From NCBI GenBank assembly GCA_028292265.1, contig JAQGMR010000006.1, forward strand, positions 62,001 through 126,000: a DNA stretch of 64,000 bases. The letters run 5' to 3'. This DNA comes from Herminiimonas sp. Its GTDB lineage: Bacteria; Pseudomonadota; Gammaproteobacteria; Burkholderiales; Burkholderiaceae_D. Below the pieces are notes generated by a model. It was given only the letters and a program-made list of their open reading frames with translations, had not been told where the DNA came from and did not search any database. Below are positions 35,375 through 43,625 of the stretch, one piece after another. The stretch's first letter is position 1, and each line of letters starts with the position of its first letter. The translations under genes were made by a program, and so were the position numbers.

Positions 35375-36058
35375 TCAGGCGCTCGCTCCCGCCTTTTCTT
35401 CGTCGCTCAGGATCTGGCGCAAGGCCTGCTCAAAAACCGCCGCCGGCTGCCCACCCTGAATAAGGTATTGGTCATTCACGATGACGGCCGGCACGGAATG
35501 TATGCCCTGGTCGAGGTAGAAACGCTCGCGCTGGCGGACATCGTCGGCATACTGGTCTGACGCAACTATCTCCCGCGCGCGCACCGGGTTCAGGCCGGCG
35601 CGTTCGGCCACATCGGCCAGAACTTCCGGGTCTGACACATTGCGGCCTTCGGTAAAGTAGGCGGTAAAAAGCGCGTGCTTCAGGGCCGGCTGCTTGCCTT
35701 CAATTTCAGCCCAATGCAGTAGCCGATGGGCGTCGAAGGTGTTGTAGACCCGATTGCGACGGTCCATGTCGAACTTGAAGCCGACTTCCTCGCCACGCAC
35801 CCGTATCGTTTCCTGGTTGTGCTGCATCTGCTCTCGCGTAGCGCCGTACTTCTGCGACAGGTGCTCAACAACATCCTGTCCTTCGGCCGGCATTTGCGGA
35901 TTCAGTTCAAAGGGCTGGAAGCGCACTTCCGGACGCGTTTCCGGGTCGAGACGTCCAAGCGCATCCTCAAGGGATTTGAGGCCGATGATGCACCATGGGC
36001 AGGCTATGTCCGAGACGAAATCAATCTTGAGGGGGGAAGTCACAAGCACCTCTTGCAA
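35375..36058 (-). CDS. DsbA-family oxidoreductase (FrnE-like)
   Basis: The product has 227 residues. The thioredoxin-like active site CPWC lies in VSDIACPWCIIG near residue 20, followed by a long helical insertion (TREQMQHNQETIRVRGEEVG, then AHRLLHWAEIEGKQ) and the cis-Pro segment VPAVIVNDQYLIQGGQP. This is the pattern of the FrnE/2-hydroxychromene-2-carboxylate isomerase-like DsbA group. There is no signal peptide, so it is cytoplasmic, probably a thiol oxidoreductase in stress response. Confidence 0.92.
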   Translation of the reverse strand: MQEVLVTSPLKIDFVSDIACPWCIIGLKSLEDALGRLDPETRPEVRFQPFELNPQMPAEGQDVVEHLSQKYGATREQMQHNQETIRVRGEEVGFKFDMDRRNRVYNTFDAHRLLHWAEIEGKQPALKHALFTAYFTEGRNVSDPEVLADVAERAGLNPVRAREIVASDQYADDVRQRERFYLDQGIHSVPAVIVNDQYLIQGGQPAAVFEQALRQILSDEEKAGASA

Positions 36059-36230
36059 GCGGTGGTGGGGTGCGACGCAGTCGCGGTTGGCTCACTATAA
36101 CCATGCCGAGCCGAATGCGTCACGCGCGGCAGCGGGGTCCGGCGAAGCCCGACTTGAAAGGAATCGAAGACTCCCGCTGGTTCCGCATCCTATGCGGAAC
36201 CAGACTCGGTTCGTGGCTGAAGAGGCTTCG

Positions 36231-36542
36231 TTAACTGCGGCGGGGAATGGATATGCGGGGCAAGGCCTGCACATTAACAAGTAGATTGCCTTCCGGATCC
36301 GTCTCGGCAAGCTCCCGTATCCAACTCAGGATCTCCTGCACGCTGGCAAGTGCGCTTAACACGCCGGAGCGCATCGATTCACACTCTTCCAGAGTCAGTT
36401 CCTCGTCCCGTTGCGCATGCTTTTCGTGGAACGACACAATCAGGCGCTCCACGTCCTCGAGTTGCGAATTCAAAACTGTGCGTACCGCCGTCAAACCCGA
36501 AACGGCGTCGTCTACGTCTCCGACGCGTAACGTCTTTCCCAT
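36231..36542 (-). CDS. hypothetical small helical protein
   Basis: This 103-residue acidic protein is mostly helical (LTAVRTVLNSQLEDVERLIV, then SALASVQEILSWIRELAE), without cysteines or membrane segments. Its composition and codon pattern fit a real gene. It stands alone on the minus strand upstream of the DsbA-like gene. Function unknown. Confidence 0.6.
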   Translation of the reverse strand: MGKTLRVGDVDDAVSGLTAVRTVLNSQLEDVERLIVSFHEKHAQRDEELTLEECESMRSGVLSALASVQEILSWIRELAETDPEGNLLVNVQALPRISIPRRS

Positions 36543-36681
36543 GAGTGTCTCCCTATGGCGGATAGAGAGGACGGTTTGCAGAAAATTCCCTTGTCGGCAC
36601 CATCAGTTGATGTTGATCATGCGTTGGCCCGACCGCGCTTCTATTTGAGTTTGCTTACCCCGCGGCTGCTTTCCCAGGCTA

Positions 36682-36960
36682 TCAAGGCACTCTGTTCTGA
36701 ACTTCGTGGAAGTTGGAGGCATGGGACTCCGGAGCGGATGAAGCGGCGTGTGCCTTGGTGGTCTGCTGGTGATGCGCGCGAGCCGACATGCCTCCGACAG
36801 CCACGGCCACGAACAGCATCGCTGCGGCCACCATTCCGACGTTGCGACGAACAAGCGGGACCCAATAAACGACGCCAATGTAGAGGCAGAGGAAAGCAAT
36901 CCCGACGGGCGAATGGTCGAACGGTTCATTCTCATTCAGGGCCCTTTTATAGTGATGCAT
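36682..36960 (-). CDS. possible small membrane protein
   Basis: From ATG 36960 the frame encodes 92 residues with one or two hydrophobic segments (VGIAFLCLYIGVVYWVPLV and VGMVAAAMLFVAVAVGGM) around a short positive loop, then a His/Ser-rich tail. No Shine-Dalgarno is visible and the frame is open further upstream to 37107. Plausible but weakly supported. Confidence 0.4.
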   Translation of the reverse strand: MHHYKRALNENEPFDHSPVGIAFLCLYIGVVYWVPLVRRNVGMVAAAMLFVAVAVGGMSARAHHQQTTKAHAASSAPESHASNFHEVQNRVP

Positions 36961-37183
36961 TGCAACGCGATGCGGACTTCGCAATGTGATGATAGGGTGC
37001 TTTTCAAGCCCGTCATTAACCAACCGCAATGGTCCTGTTGCGCTCGGGCACAGTGCGCCGTGGCAAACGTCCCCCTTGCGAATTCGCAAGGCCATTACGA
37101 GCGGCAACTCCTAATCTTGGTTCCATTGCACTGCGGTCACAGCGATCGGCCGGTGCGGCACGAGAAACGAAAGCGATCACGTC

Positions 37184-38290
37184 ATGCTAACCGCAGAAAA
37201 AAGATTTACCGAGGACCTCCAGGCCAGCGACAACGCGGCGCGACCAATCCGCGAAGCGCAAAGCATTCAGGTCATCGCGGCAATCGAAGCACCGTGGGCA
37301 GAGCCGATCCTTTTGAGACGCTACGGGAGTCACTATGCCAGCCTGACGCGGCTCGCCGTAACAGGGGAAATCGATGGCGACGTCATGCTGTTCCTGGCCC
37401 GCGAAGCAGGGGAGGTGGTGTCCGCGCTCCTGTTTCGACGGGCGGGAGAACGGGTACGCGTTCTCAACGAAGTCGTCACAGTGTCAACGAATGAGATACA
37501 GCAATTTGCGCGCTACGTTTTCGCGCGCTGGCCCGATGTCAGCGTCATCGGCTTCAACGCAATCCATACCGATCTTAACAAATCGAAGTTCCCGTTTCAG
37601 CGCTTCAATCATCTAGAGGATTTCGTCATCGCGCTTCCACAAACCGCGGACGCATACCGCCTCGCGCTCGGATCTTCGCTGCGCAAGACGCTGCGTACTT
37701 TCGGCAACAAGATTCGCCGGCTCTATCCGAGCTTTTCGCATGAAGTGCAGGAAGCCGCCGACATTGATGAGCAGAATGTCCGCGCCATCCTGGAATTCAG
37801 CCGAGCGCGCATCACGGCAAAGGGCAAAAAATGGGGCATCGATGAAGCCGAGTGCGAACGCATTGTCGCTTTGGCCCGAACTTGCGGCGTTGTCTCGGTA
37901 ATCTCGATCAACGGACAGGTTTGTGCTGGCGCCATCAGTTTTCGGGCGGGCGACGCAATGTTCATGCGGGTTTGCTCGCATGATCCGGCGTTCGATGATC
38001 TGCGCCTCGGCACCGTGGCGAGGTTCTATGCGATCGAGGCGTTGATCGACCGCGGGGCAAAGTCATGCCACCTGTTATGGGGGAAACAGCCTTACAAGTA
38101 CCAATTCCTGGCCACGCCACAGCCGCTCGATAACGTCACCCTGTATCGCTCATGGGCCCACATGCTGGGACAGCGGCGACTGGTGCTCCAAAACATGCGC
38201 CGTGCAGCAATCCGGAGCCTGAAGGCCATGGCTGGCTGGCTGCGTGATCGGGAACTGGGGCGAGAACGGGACCGGCGGGCTGCTCCTTAA
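37184..38290 (+). CDS. GNAT-superfamily acetyltransferase (BcsL/FemAB-like, Acetyltransf_6)
   Basis: The 368-residue protein has the double-GNAT/FemAB-like layout. SSLRKTLRTFGNKIRRLYPSF is the typical basic segment, then a C-terminal GNAT half: SVISINGQVCAGAISFRAGD, DDLRLGTVARFYAIEALIDRG and LLWGKQPYKYQFL. Proteins of this group often modify exopolysaccharide precursors. A clear paralogue is encoded on the minus strand at 61905-63059 beside glycan genes. Here it is isolated from any polysaccharide cluster. Confidence 0.82.
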   Translation: MLTAEKRFTEDLQASDNAARPIREAQSIQVIAAIEAPWAEPILLRRYGSHYASLTRLAVTGEIDGDVMLFLAREAGEVVSALLFRRAGERVRVLNEVVTVSTNEIQQFARYVFARWPDVSVIGFNAIHTDLNKSKFPFQRFNHLEDFVIALPQTADAYRLALGSSLRKTLRTFGNKIRRLYPSFSHEVQEAADIDEQNVRAILEFSRARITAKGKKWGIDEAECERIVALARTCGVVSVISINGQVCAGAISFRAGDAMFMRVCSHDPAFDDLRLGTVARFYAIEALIDRGAKSCHLLWGKQPYKYQFLATPQPLDNVTLYRSWAHMLGQRRLVLQNMRRAAIRSLKAMAGWLRDRELGRERDRRAAP

Positions 38291-38699
38291 TCAGTTCTGC
38301 GCGAGTCGGGCAGTACTTTCAGGGTGGACGTGTCCTTTGCATGCCACGCCCGCAGCGAGTGTCGACCCACAGACGTAGCACCGGACTGTCGTAACCGCCC
38401 CTGGTGCGACATCGCTGACACCTTATACAAAAATGGTCCGCCACACATCGGGATGGCGGCCATCCACTTTGCCATCGTGCGAATGGCGAATCTCTTGTCG
38501 CTCTTCCCCGAGGCCACGGCCTCATCGCAAAATATACGTTTGGTCGCACTAATTTTTCTGTGCCGGAATGCGATGCGAATTTACATTGCGTCATCTCGAT
38601 CGGCGATCCGCTAATCGAAGCATTCTTCCGGCGCGTGCGCAGAGCAGTTGAGTGATTCGCAGCCGACCTTTTCAAAATCTCCGGCGTCTCACAAACTTC
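38291..38699. other. intergenic region without a supported gene
   Basis: Short frames on both strands lack ribosome binding sites and recognisable residues. The region probably holds the promoter of the following lipoprotein gene. Confidence 0.45.
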
Positions 38700-39791
38700 A
38701 TGAGCTTAAAAAAATCAGTTCGTTTTACGCAGCGCTTCTCCCTTCCCCTTCTTATCGTGACCATCGCCACGCTGCTTGCAGCCTGCGGCGGCGGGACAGA
38801 GGCAGCATCTGACCTCCATAGCCAAGCCGGCGCTGCAGCGTCAACAAGCCCGCAGAGCCAGTCTGTCGCTTCTGAACCGGTTATCGCGGTTACGCAAACT
38901 AACCTGTCTGGCAAACAAGCCGGGGACATTGCGGCGAATGCGTTGGCCATATCGGACTATCTCTTCGATCCCGCTGAATACGCCGATCAATTTATTCCCG
39001 GTGCGGAACGGACCAGGTTTCCAATGGCCGCATCGTCGATGGCACGGTATTTCCTAGCGATTGGTGGGAACGCCGGGCTGGCGAATGGCTGGATCCTGGC
39101 TCCACAAGAATTGACCTGTTTGCACGGTGGTTCAGCGACATACCTGCTAGGCCCATCGTCACCGGCGAGGCCCAATTTTTGGGACACCGTTACAATGGTT
39201 GCTCGGAATTGCACCACAATCGACGACATTACATTTAATGGTGAGCTAAGCTCGAGAATGGCAGGGCCTGGCGTTCTTTTGCCAGGACAAGCTTCGGCTG
39301 ACACGAGCTTTCTCCGTTTCAAGCGTTTTTCCATTGGCACCACGAAGGGCGCGGTCGAATTGGATGGCGACCTCGATTATGTTCTGAGGGTGGGTACCTC
39401 CGGAAGCATTAGCTTCACCGCGTCAGGCACCGCAATGAATGTTGTCGGGCAACGAAATGGTCAAGCGCCGATTGATGTCACGATACGGCAATACAAGACA
39501 TCAACCAGCTTCGCCCCTGGAGACATCCGCTCTGCGATTGAGTTCACTCGGCAATTCGTTGGCAGTTCCGGGCAAGCCAGCACCGTGATCGTGAAAACAC
39601 CGCAGACATTCGTCCGAACGGCCGGCCAATATGCGTCGTCAGGTGTACTGAGCGTGTCCGACGGCGTATCGTCGACTACCGTAACGGTGCTTAACGGCAC
39701 CAGCGTTCGAGTGGACTACAGTCCGGCTGCTGACGGCATCGTTACCGAGTCCAACACGCTGTCCTGGTCTGAATTCCTGTCGCGGAGATAG
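38700..39791 (+). CDS. large lipoprotein of unknown function
   Basis: The product has 363 residues. The signal LPLLIVTIATLLAACGGG has lipobox LAAC. The mature protein is rich in Ser/Thr/Gly with many alternating beta strands (ELDGDLDYVLRVGTSGSISF, ASTVIVKTPQTFVRTA), suggesting a beta-sandwich. Two cysteines (ELTCLHGG, VARNCTTI) could form a disulfide. A terminator follows 73 bp after the stop, so it is likely monocistronic. Confidence 0.8.
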   Translation: MSLKKSVRFTQRFSLPLLIVTIATLLAACGGGTEAASDLHSQAGAAASTSPQSQSVASEPVIAVTQTNLSGKQAGDIAANALAISDYLFDPAEYADQFIPGAERTRFPMAASSMARYFLAIGGNAGLANGWILAPQELTCLHGGSATYLLGPSSPARPNFWDTVTMVARNCTTIDDITFNGELSSRMAGPGVLLPGQASADTSFLRFKRFSIGTTKGAVELDGDLDYVLRVGTSGSISFTASGTAMNVVGQRNGQAPIDVTIRQYKTSTSFAPGDIRSAIEFTRQFVGSSGQASTVIVKTPQTFVRTAGQYASSGVLSVSDGVSSTTVTVLNGTSVRVDYSPAADGIVTESNTLSWSEFLSRR

Positions 39792-39863
39792 TGCCTCCTG
39801 ACACACCGGCATCAGGATGGCCCGCCAAGTTCTCAATCCAATCCGGAACACGCACTCTTCACG

Positions 39864-39893
39864 CCCGCGAATCGCTCGACTCGCGGGTTTTTT
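39864..39893 (+). terminator. intrinsic terminator
   Basis: A 7-bp stem (cccgcga/tcgcggg) with a 10-nt loop is followed by six T residues. It ends the lipoprotein transcript ahead of the convergent VirK-like gene. Confidence 0.85.
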
Positions 39894-39959
39894 CGCGCAG
39901 ATGCGCTCTCCGGCAATCGCCCAATCCGCAGTCAAGCAACTCCCAACGACTATCTGCAT

Positions 39960-40916
39960 TTACTGTGCCTCGACCAGCGTCATTTTTGTCGACTCTTTGG
40001 GACGCATGGCGGCGACCGCTGCACCGGTGGCGCCAGGCGGCTGGTTGAGGTCCGAGTCCGATTCAATCCGCGGATCGCGATGCCGCTTCAGGGAACGGAC
40101 CGACTCGAGACGAATCGTGTTCATCAGTTTGTCAGCCGGACGGTGAGCGATCCAGTATTGACGTGAGGGGCCCGGTTTGCACGTCAGCTCGAAGTTGCCG
40201 TCATCTCGTGATGCCGCGTTAAGTTCGCGCCACGCCCGGTCGTAGTCGGAAGAGCGACGACAGACCCGTTTACTTTCAGGTGCAATCTTGTTCCTGTTCC
40301 CAGTGAGGATCACGCGGTCGCAACATAAATGGCGGGCGATCTCTGTAACGGTATTGATGAGAAGATCGCGCGGACGAAGTCCGTACAAATCGCGAGTAAT
40401 GCGCTTGACGCAAAACACGTCGTCGGTCGCCAGAAGCCCTTCCATTCCGCCGACTACGAGGACATTTTTATCGCCTGCATGCGTTACTGAAAAGGCGAGT
40501 GTGTACACCTGCCGACCGTCCAGGCTAAGGCGCAATGCCACTTCTCCCCACCGAAAATGCTGGCTGGGTCGGCATAGCTCAAGCCGGTATATTTTCTTCT
40601 CTCGGCCAGCAAACTCGCAGAGCAAGACGGAGTGGTGCAAGCACGCGTGCATCATGTGCTCGTAGCCCAGCTTAAAAAGAAGCCGGTAGTGCGAAATGAG
40701 CAGGTCGACTCGATCCTGGCACTTGATCTGCGCCATCAGGTAGGGACCATGAATTTTCGAAATGAATTGCGGCGTGCCGCGTGACAGTTGATCCAGTGCC
40801 GGATGCTGCTTGATGAAGCGCCTCCATCGAAGCATCGCCGTTGGAAAAACCACGGTGCCGACCCACACCTTCGCGCTTTCGCGCAAGCGCCTTGCATTTG
40901 CAGATACCACATTCAT
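39960..40916 (-). CDS. VirK/YbjX family protein (DUF535)
   Basis: ATG 40916 follows GGAGGG at good spacing and gives 318 residues. LLFKLGYEHMMHACLHHSVL, YRLELCRPSQHFRWGEVALR, DKNVLVVGGMEGL and DLYGLRPRDLLINTVTEIA match the DUF535 (VirK/YbjX) pattern. VirK of Shigella and YbjX/SomA of enterobacteria affect outer-membrane or virulence functions and peptide resistance; the biochemical activity is unknown. The protein has a Pro/Ala-rich C-terminal extension. Confidence 0.85.
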   Translation of the reverse strand: MNVVSANARRLRESAKVWVGTVVFPTAMLRWRRFIKQHPALDQLSRGTPQFISKIHGPYLMAQIKCQDRVDLLISHYRLLFKLGYEHMMHACLHHSVLLCEFAGREKKIYRLELCRPSQHFRWGEVALRLSLDGRQVYTLAFSVTHAGDKNVLVVGGMEGLLATDDVFCVKRITRDLYGLRPRDLLINTVTEIARHLCCDRVILTGNRNKIAPESKRVCRRSSDYDRAWRELNAASRDDGNFELTCKPGPSRQYWIAHRPADKLMNTIRLESVRSLKRHRDPRIESDSDLNQPPGATGAAVAAMRPKESTKMTLVEAQ

Positions 40917-40967
40917 GTTGCACTCCCTCCACTTTCCCGGCCGGGTTGAAACAATGGTATCCGTCAA

Positions 40968-41289
40968 GATTTCGGGGGGGTTGACCGAACGTAAGTGACT
41001 TAGCTTTTTGCGGCGGAATCCGTGTGATCCTGCGGACGCTTGACGCTATGACAGTGTGGTCGTCGGAGCACGCTCACATGAGCCTTGTCTCTTTTTGGCC
41101 GCAGAAGCAGGGCAGGTGTTTGAATATTGTCAACGATGCAGCGGGCCGCCAGAACTCGGGCCCGTATGACAGCTATATTTTTATGACGAAGCGGCCTCCT
41201 GGCGCGACTTTACAAATCGTCGTGCCAACTGCTGCCGCGATGCCGGCGAAACACGGCGCCCCTTTACAACCCTGATAGCGGAGAACCAC
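40968..41289. other. divergent intergenic region without a supported gene
   Basis: About 320 bp between the VirK-like gene and the SYLF gene. No convincing gene or structured element seen; presumably two promoters. Confidence 0.45.
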
Positions 41290-41877
41290 ATGCAAAGACG
41301 AGAATTCCTGGCCGGCATTGCAACGGCGACGATTGGCGGCCTGGCGCTAAGCGGGTGCGGCACAACTTCTACGGCCAGCACCACCCAAGGCGGCGATCCG
41401 GCGCAGCGCCGCCGCGAAATCGACACCAACGTCGATGCCAGTTTGACGCGGCTTTACAGCAGCGTGCCGGGTTCGAAGGAATTGTCGGCCAAGGCCTTCG
41501 GCATGCTGGTGTTCCCGTCAGTTATTGCGGCCGGGCTCGGCATTGGTGGCCAATATGGCGAAGGCGTGCTGCGTTCCAAAACGGCGAGCGAGGGTTATTA
41601 CAACCTGGCGTCGCTGTCGGTCGGACTTCAAATCGGCGCACAGTCGAAGATGATAGCGTTCCTCTTCATGACACAGGACGCCCTCGACAAATTCCGCAGG
41701 AGCGAAGGATGGTCAGTCGGAGGCGATGCATCGGTTGCGGTGCTGCGCATGGGGGCCAACGGCGCCATTGACGTCACCACCGCGACCGGGCCAGTGATTG
41801 CGTTTGTGATGACCAATGCGGGCTTGATGGCGAACCTGACGCTCGAAGGCACCAAGGTCACTCGACTTAAGATCTGA
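41290..41877 (+). CDS. SYLF-domain (Ysc84-like) lipoprotein
   Basis: The 195-residue protein starts MQRREFLAGIATATIGGLAL followed by SGC, a signal that carries both an RR motif and a lipobox (LSGC). The mature domain is the bacterial Ysc84/SYLF fold: AKAFGMLVFPSVIAAGLGIGG, GVLRSKTASEGYYNLASLSVG and GLMANLTLEGTKVTRL. Such proteins bind lipids and sit in the periplasm or outer membrane. It is convergent with fetB. Confidence 0.9.
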   Translation: MQRREFLAGIATATIGGLALSGCGTTSTASTTQGGDPAQRRREIDTNVDASLTRLYSSVPGSKELSAKAFGMLVFPSVIAAGLGIGGQYGEGVLRSKTASEGYYNLASLSVGLQIGAQSKMIAFLFMTQDALDKFRRSEGWSVGGDASVAVLRMGANGAIDVTTATGPVIAFVMTNAGLMANLTLEGTKVTRLKI

Positions 41878-41884
41878 TTGCGAC

Positions 41885-41901
41885 GCGCCACGGCGTGGCG
41901 C
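41885..41901. terminator. stem-loop between convergent genes
   Basis: A 7-bp GC-rich inverted repeat (gcgccac/gtggcgc) with a 3-nt loop lies exactly between the SYLF and FetB stop codons. It lacks a long T-tract, so it may be a weak bidirectional terminator. Confidence 0.45.
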
Positions 41902-41907
41902 TTCCAT

Positions 41908-42705
41908 TCAGCCTGCGCCGACCCGGTCCAGTCGCAACCGCTGCCGCTCGTCCGTCACCACGTGTGCCGTGAGGTAAACCGCGCCTGCGGCGGCCAGCGC
42001 GCCACCGCCCGTCAAAAGGAACATCAGCAGGATCTGGTATTTGACAGCGTCCAGCGGATCCATGCCGGCCAGAATTTGGCCGGTCATTACGCCGGGCAGG
42101 GTGATGATGCCAGCCGCCGACATCTGATTGATGATGGGTATGAGCCCCTTGCGGATCGATTCCCGGGTGATCTCCGCTAGTGCCTGACCGGTGGTGGCGC
42201 CGAGCGCAAGTTGGGCCTCAATTGCAGCGCGCCGATTTACCACGCCACCCAGAAAAGTGTCCAGCGCCAGACTGGCGGAATTCAGCACGCTGCCGAGCAC
42301 GATACCCATCAAGGGAATTGCGTAGTGCGGGTCGTGCCAGGGCGTCGGGCGGATCGCGGTGAGCAAAGCCAGCAGCACCGTGCCGAGGCTTGATACGCTA
42401 ACCACCAGCGCTGCGATCTGGTAGTTCAATCCGCGCTTTAGGCGATGTGACGGCCGTACCGCAACTTCGCGCGCGGCAGCCAGGATCATCAGTGCGATGA
42501 TGCCGAGGGTTAGCGCCGGCGAGTTGATCGCAAATACCGCGCGCAATACGAACCCGACCAGGACAAGCTGGACCACCATCCGGACAGCAGCCCACAGTAC
42601 CTGGCGATGCAGCCGCAAGCCAGTCGCGATCGACAGGCCGGCATCGACCAGCACCAGCAGCGAGGCGATGCCAAGATCGAGAGGGTTGATCTGGATCGGA
42701 TGCAT
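41908..42705 (-). CDS. fetB: iron-export ABC transporter permease FetB
   Basis: This 265-residue UPF0014/FetB-type protein has about seven transmembrane helices and the family segments HDPHYAIPLMGIVLGSVLNS, ALGATTGQALAEITRESIRK and NQMSAAGIITLPGVMTGQIL. In E. coli FetAB exports iron and protects from oxidative stress. It starts 3 bp after the FetA stop. The combination with the adjacent ATPase makes the call secure. Confidence 0.92.
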   Translation of the reverse strand: MHPIQINPLDLGIASLLVLVDAGLSIATGLRLHRQVLWAAVRMVVQLVLVGFVLRAVFAINSPALTLGIIALMILAAAREVAVRPSHRLKRGLNYQIAALVVSVSSLGTVLLALLTAIRPTPWHDPHYAIPLMGIVLGSVLNSASLALDTFLGGVVNRRAAIEAQLALGATTGQALAEITRESIRKGLIPIINQMSAAGIITLPGVMTGQILAGMDPLDAVKYQILLMFLLTGGGALAAAGAVYLTAHVVTDERQRLRLDRVGAG

Positions 42706-42708
42706 TGG

Positions 42709-43374
42709 TCAATACGGCTGCGAGTTGTGGTGCTGGTGGCGCATGCGGCCCTGCTCGATTTCCATGATGCGCGTGCCAAGGCGTTGTGCCTGTTCCGGCG
42801 AATGGGTCACCATCAACAGGCACAGTCCCTTGCCCATCAACTCGCGCAGCAAGCCTTCCACTGCGGCGGTCGATTCCTGGTCGAGCGAGGAGGTCGGCTC
42901 GTCGAGCAACAGCACGACGGGCTGGCGCGAGAGCGAGCGGATCAGGGCAAGCCGTTGCCGCTCGCCGGTGGAAAGACGTGCGATCGGACTGTCCATCAAA
43001 TTTGTGCCGAGGCCGAGGCGCGCCAGCAGGGGAAGCGCGAAGTCTTTCTCGGCCGGGGAGAAGTGCAGGGCGGCGGTTGGCTCCCACCACGCGGCTTCGG
43101 CGGCCTGGTAGATTACCTTGCGGCGCCATGCCGGCGCCGGCGTGCGCGCACGCGGCATGCCGTCAAGCGAGACTTCGCCGGTATTGGGGTCGAGGTCGGC
43201 AACCATGCGCAGGAAAACGCTTTTGCCAGAGCCGGAAGCGCCGCGTATGGCGATGCATTCCCCTTTGCTTGCGTCGAGGGTGTAGGGGCCGCCATTGGAG
43301 GAGTGAAGATCGCGGATGCGAAATGCCGGCTCAGGGTTTGCGCTTTGCTGGCGTGGGCCTTGGTTGGACGGCAT
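42709..43374 (-). CDS. fetA: iron-export ABC transporter ATPase FetA
   Basis: The 221-residue ATPase has Walker A GASGSGKS (residues 45-52), the ABC signature LSTGERQRLALIRSL, Walker B VVLLLDEPTSSLD and the H-loop VTHS. It is small and matches FetA/YbbL, and is immediately followed by FetB. Together they form an inner-membrane exporter likely acting on iron. Confidence 0.92.
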   Translation of the reverse strand: MPSNQGPRQQSANPEPAFRIRDLHSSNGGPYTLDASKGECIAIRGASGSGKSVFLRMVADLDPNTGEVSLDGMPRARTPAPAWRRKVIYQAAEAAWWEPTAALHFSPAEKDFALPLLARLGLGTNLMDSPIARLSTGERQRLALIRSLSRQPVVLLLDEPTSSLDQESTAAVEGLLRELMGKGLCLLMVTHSPEQAQRLGTRIMEIEQGRMRHQHHNSQPY

Positions 43375-43580
43375 TCAGGCGAACCGGGTTGTTGGAATTT
43401 GCGATCTACGGGAAGCGCTGCATGGGATGTCGCAGCGGATTAGCAGGCATGTTATCAGGCGTGGAGGATGCGGTGGTGCCGCGTCAGACGTCAGAGAACG
43501 TGTGCCGGACGGGATTGCGGGAGCCGTTGCTCCTCGGTGAATATGTGTGTGTGGTTCTGGACCGAGGGGGGAAGGCAATA

Positions 43581-43608
43581 CAGGACGCGCCATGGGCGAC
43601 GCGTCCTG
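43581..43608. terminator. stem-loop downstream of the RhoGAP gene
   Basis: A 9-bp inverted repeat (caggacgcg/cgcgtcctg) with a 10-nt loop lies 18 bp beyond the stop of the RhoGAP gene on the minus strand. There is no T-tract, so termination efficiency is doubtful. Confidence 0.45.
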
Positions 43609-43625
43609 CGGACAACGGAACATCC

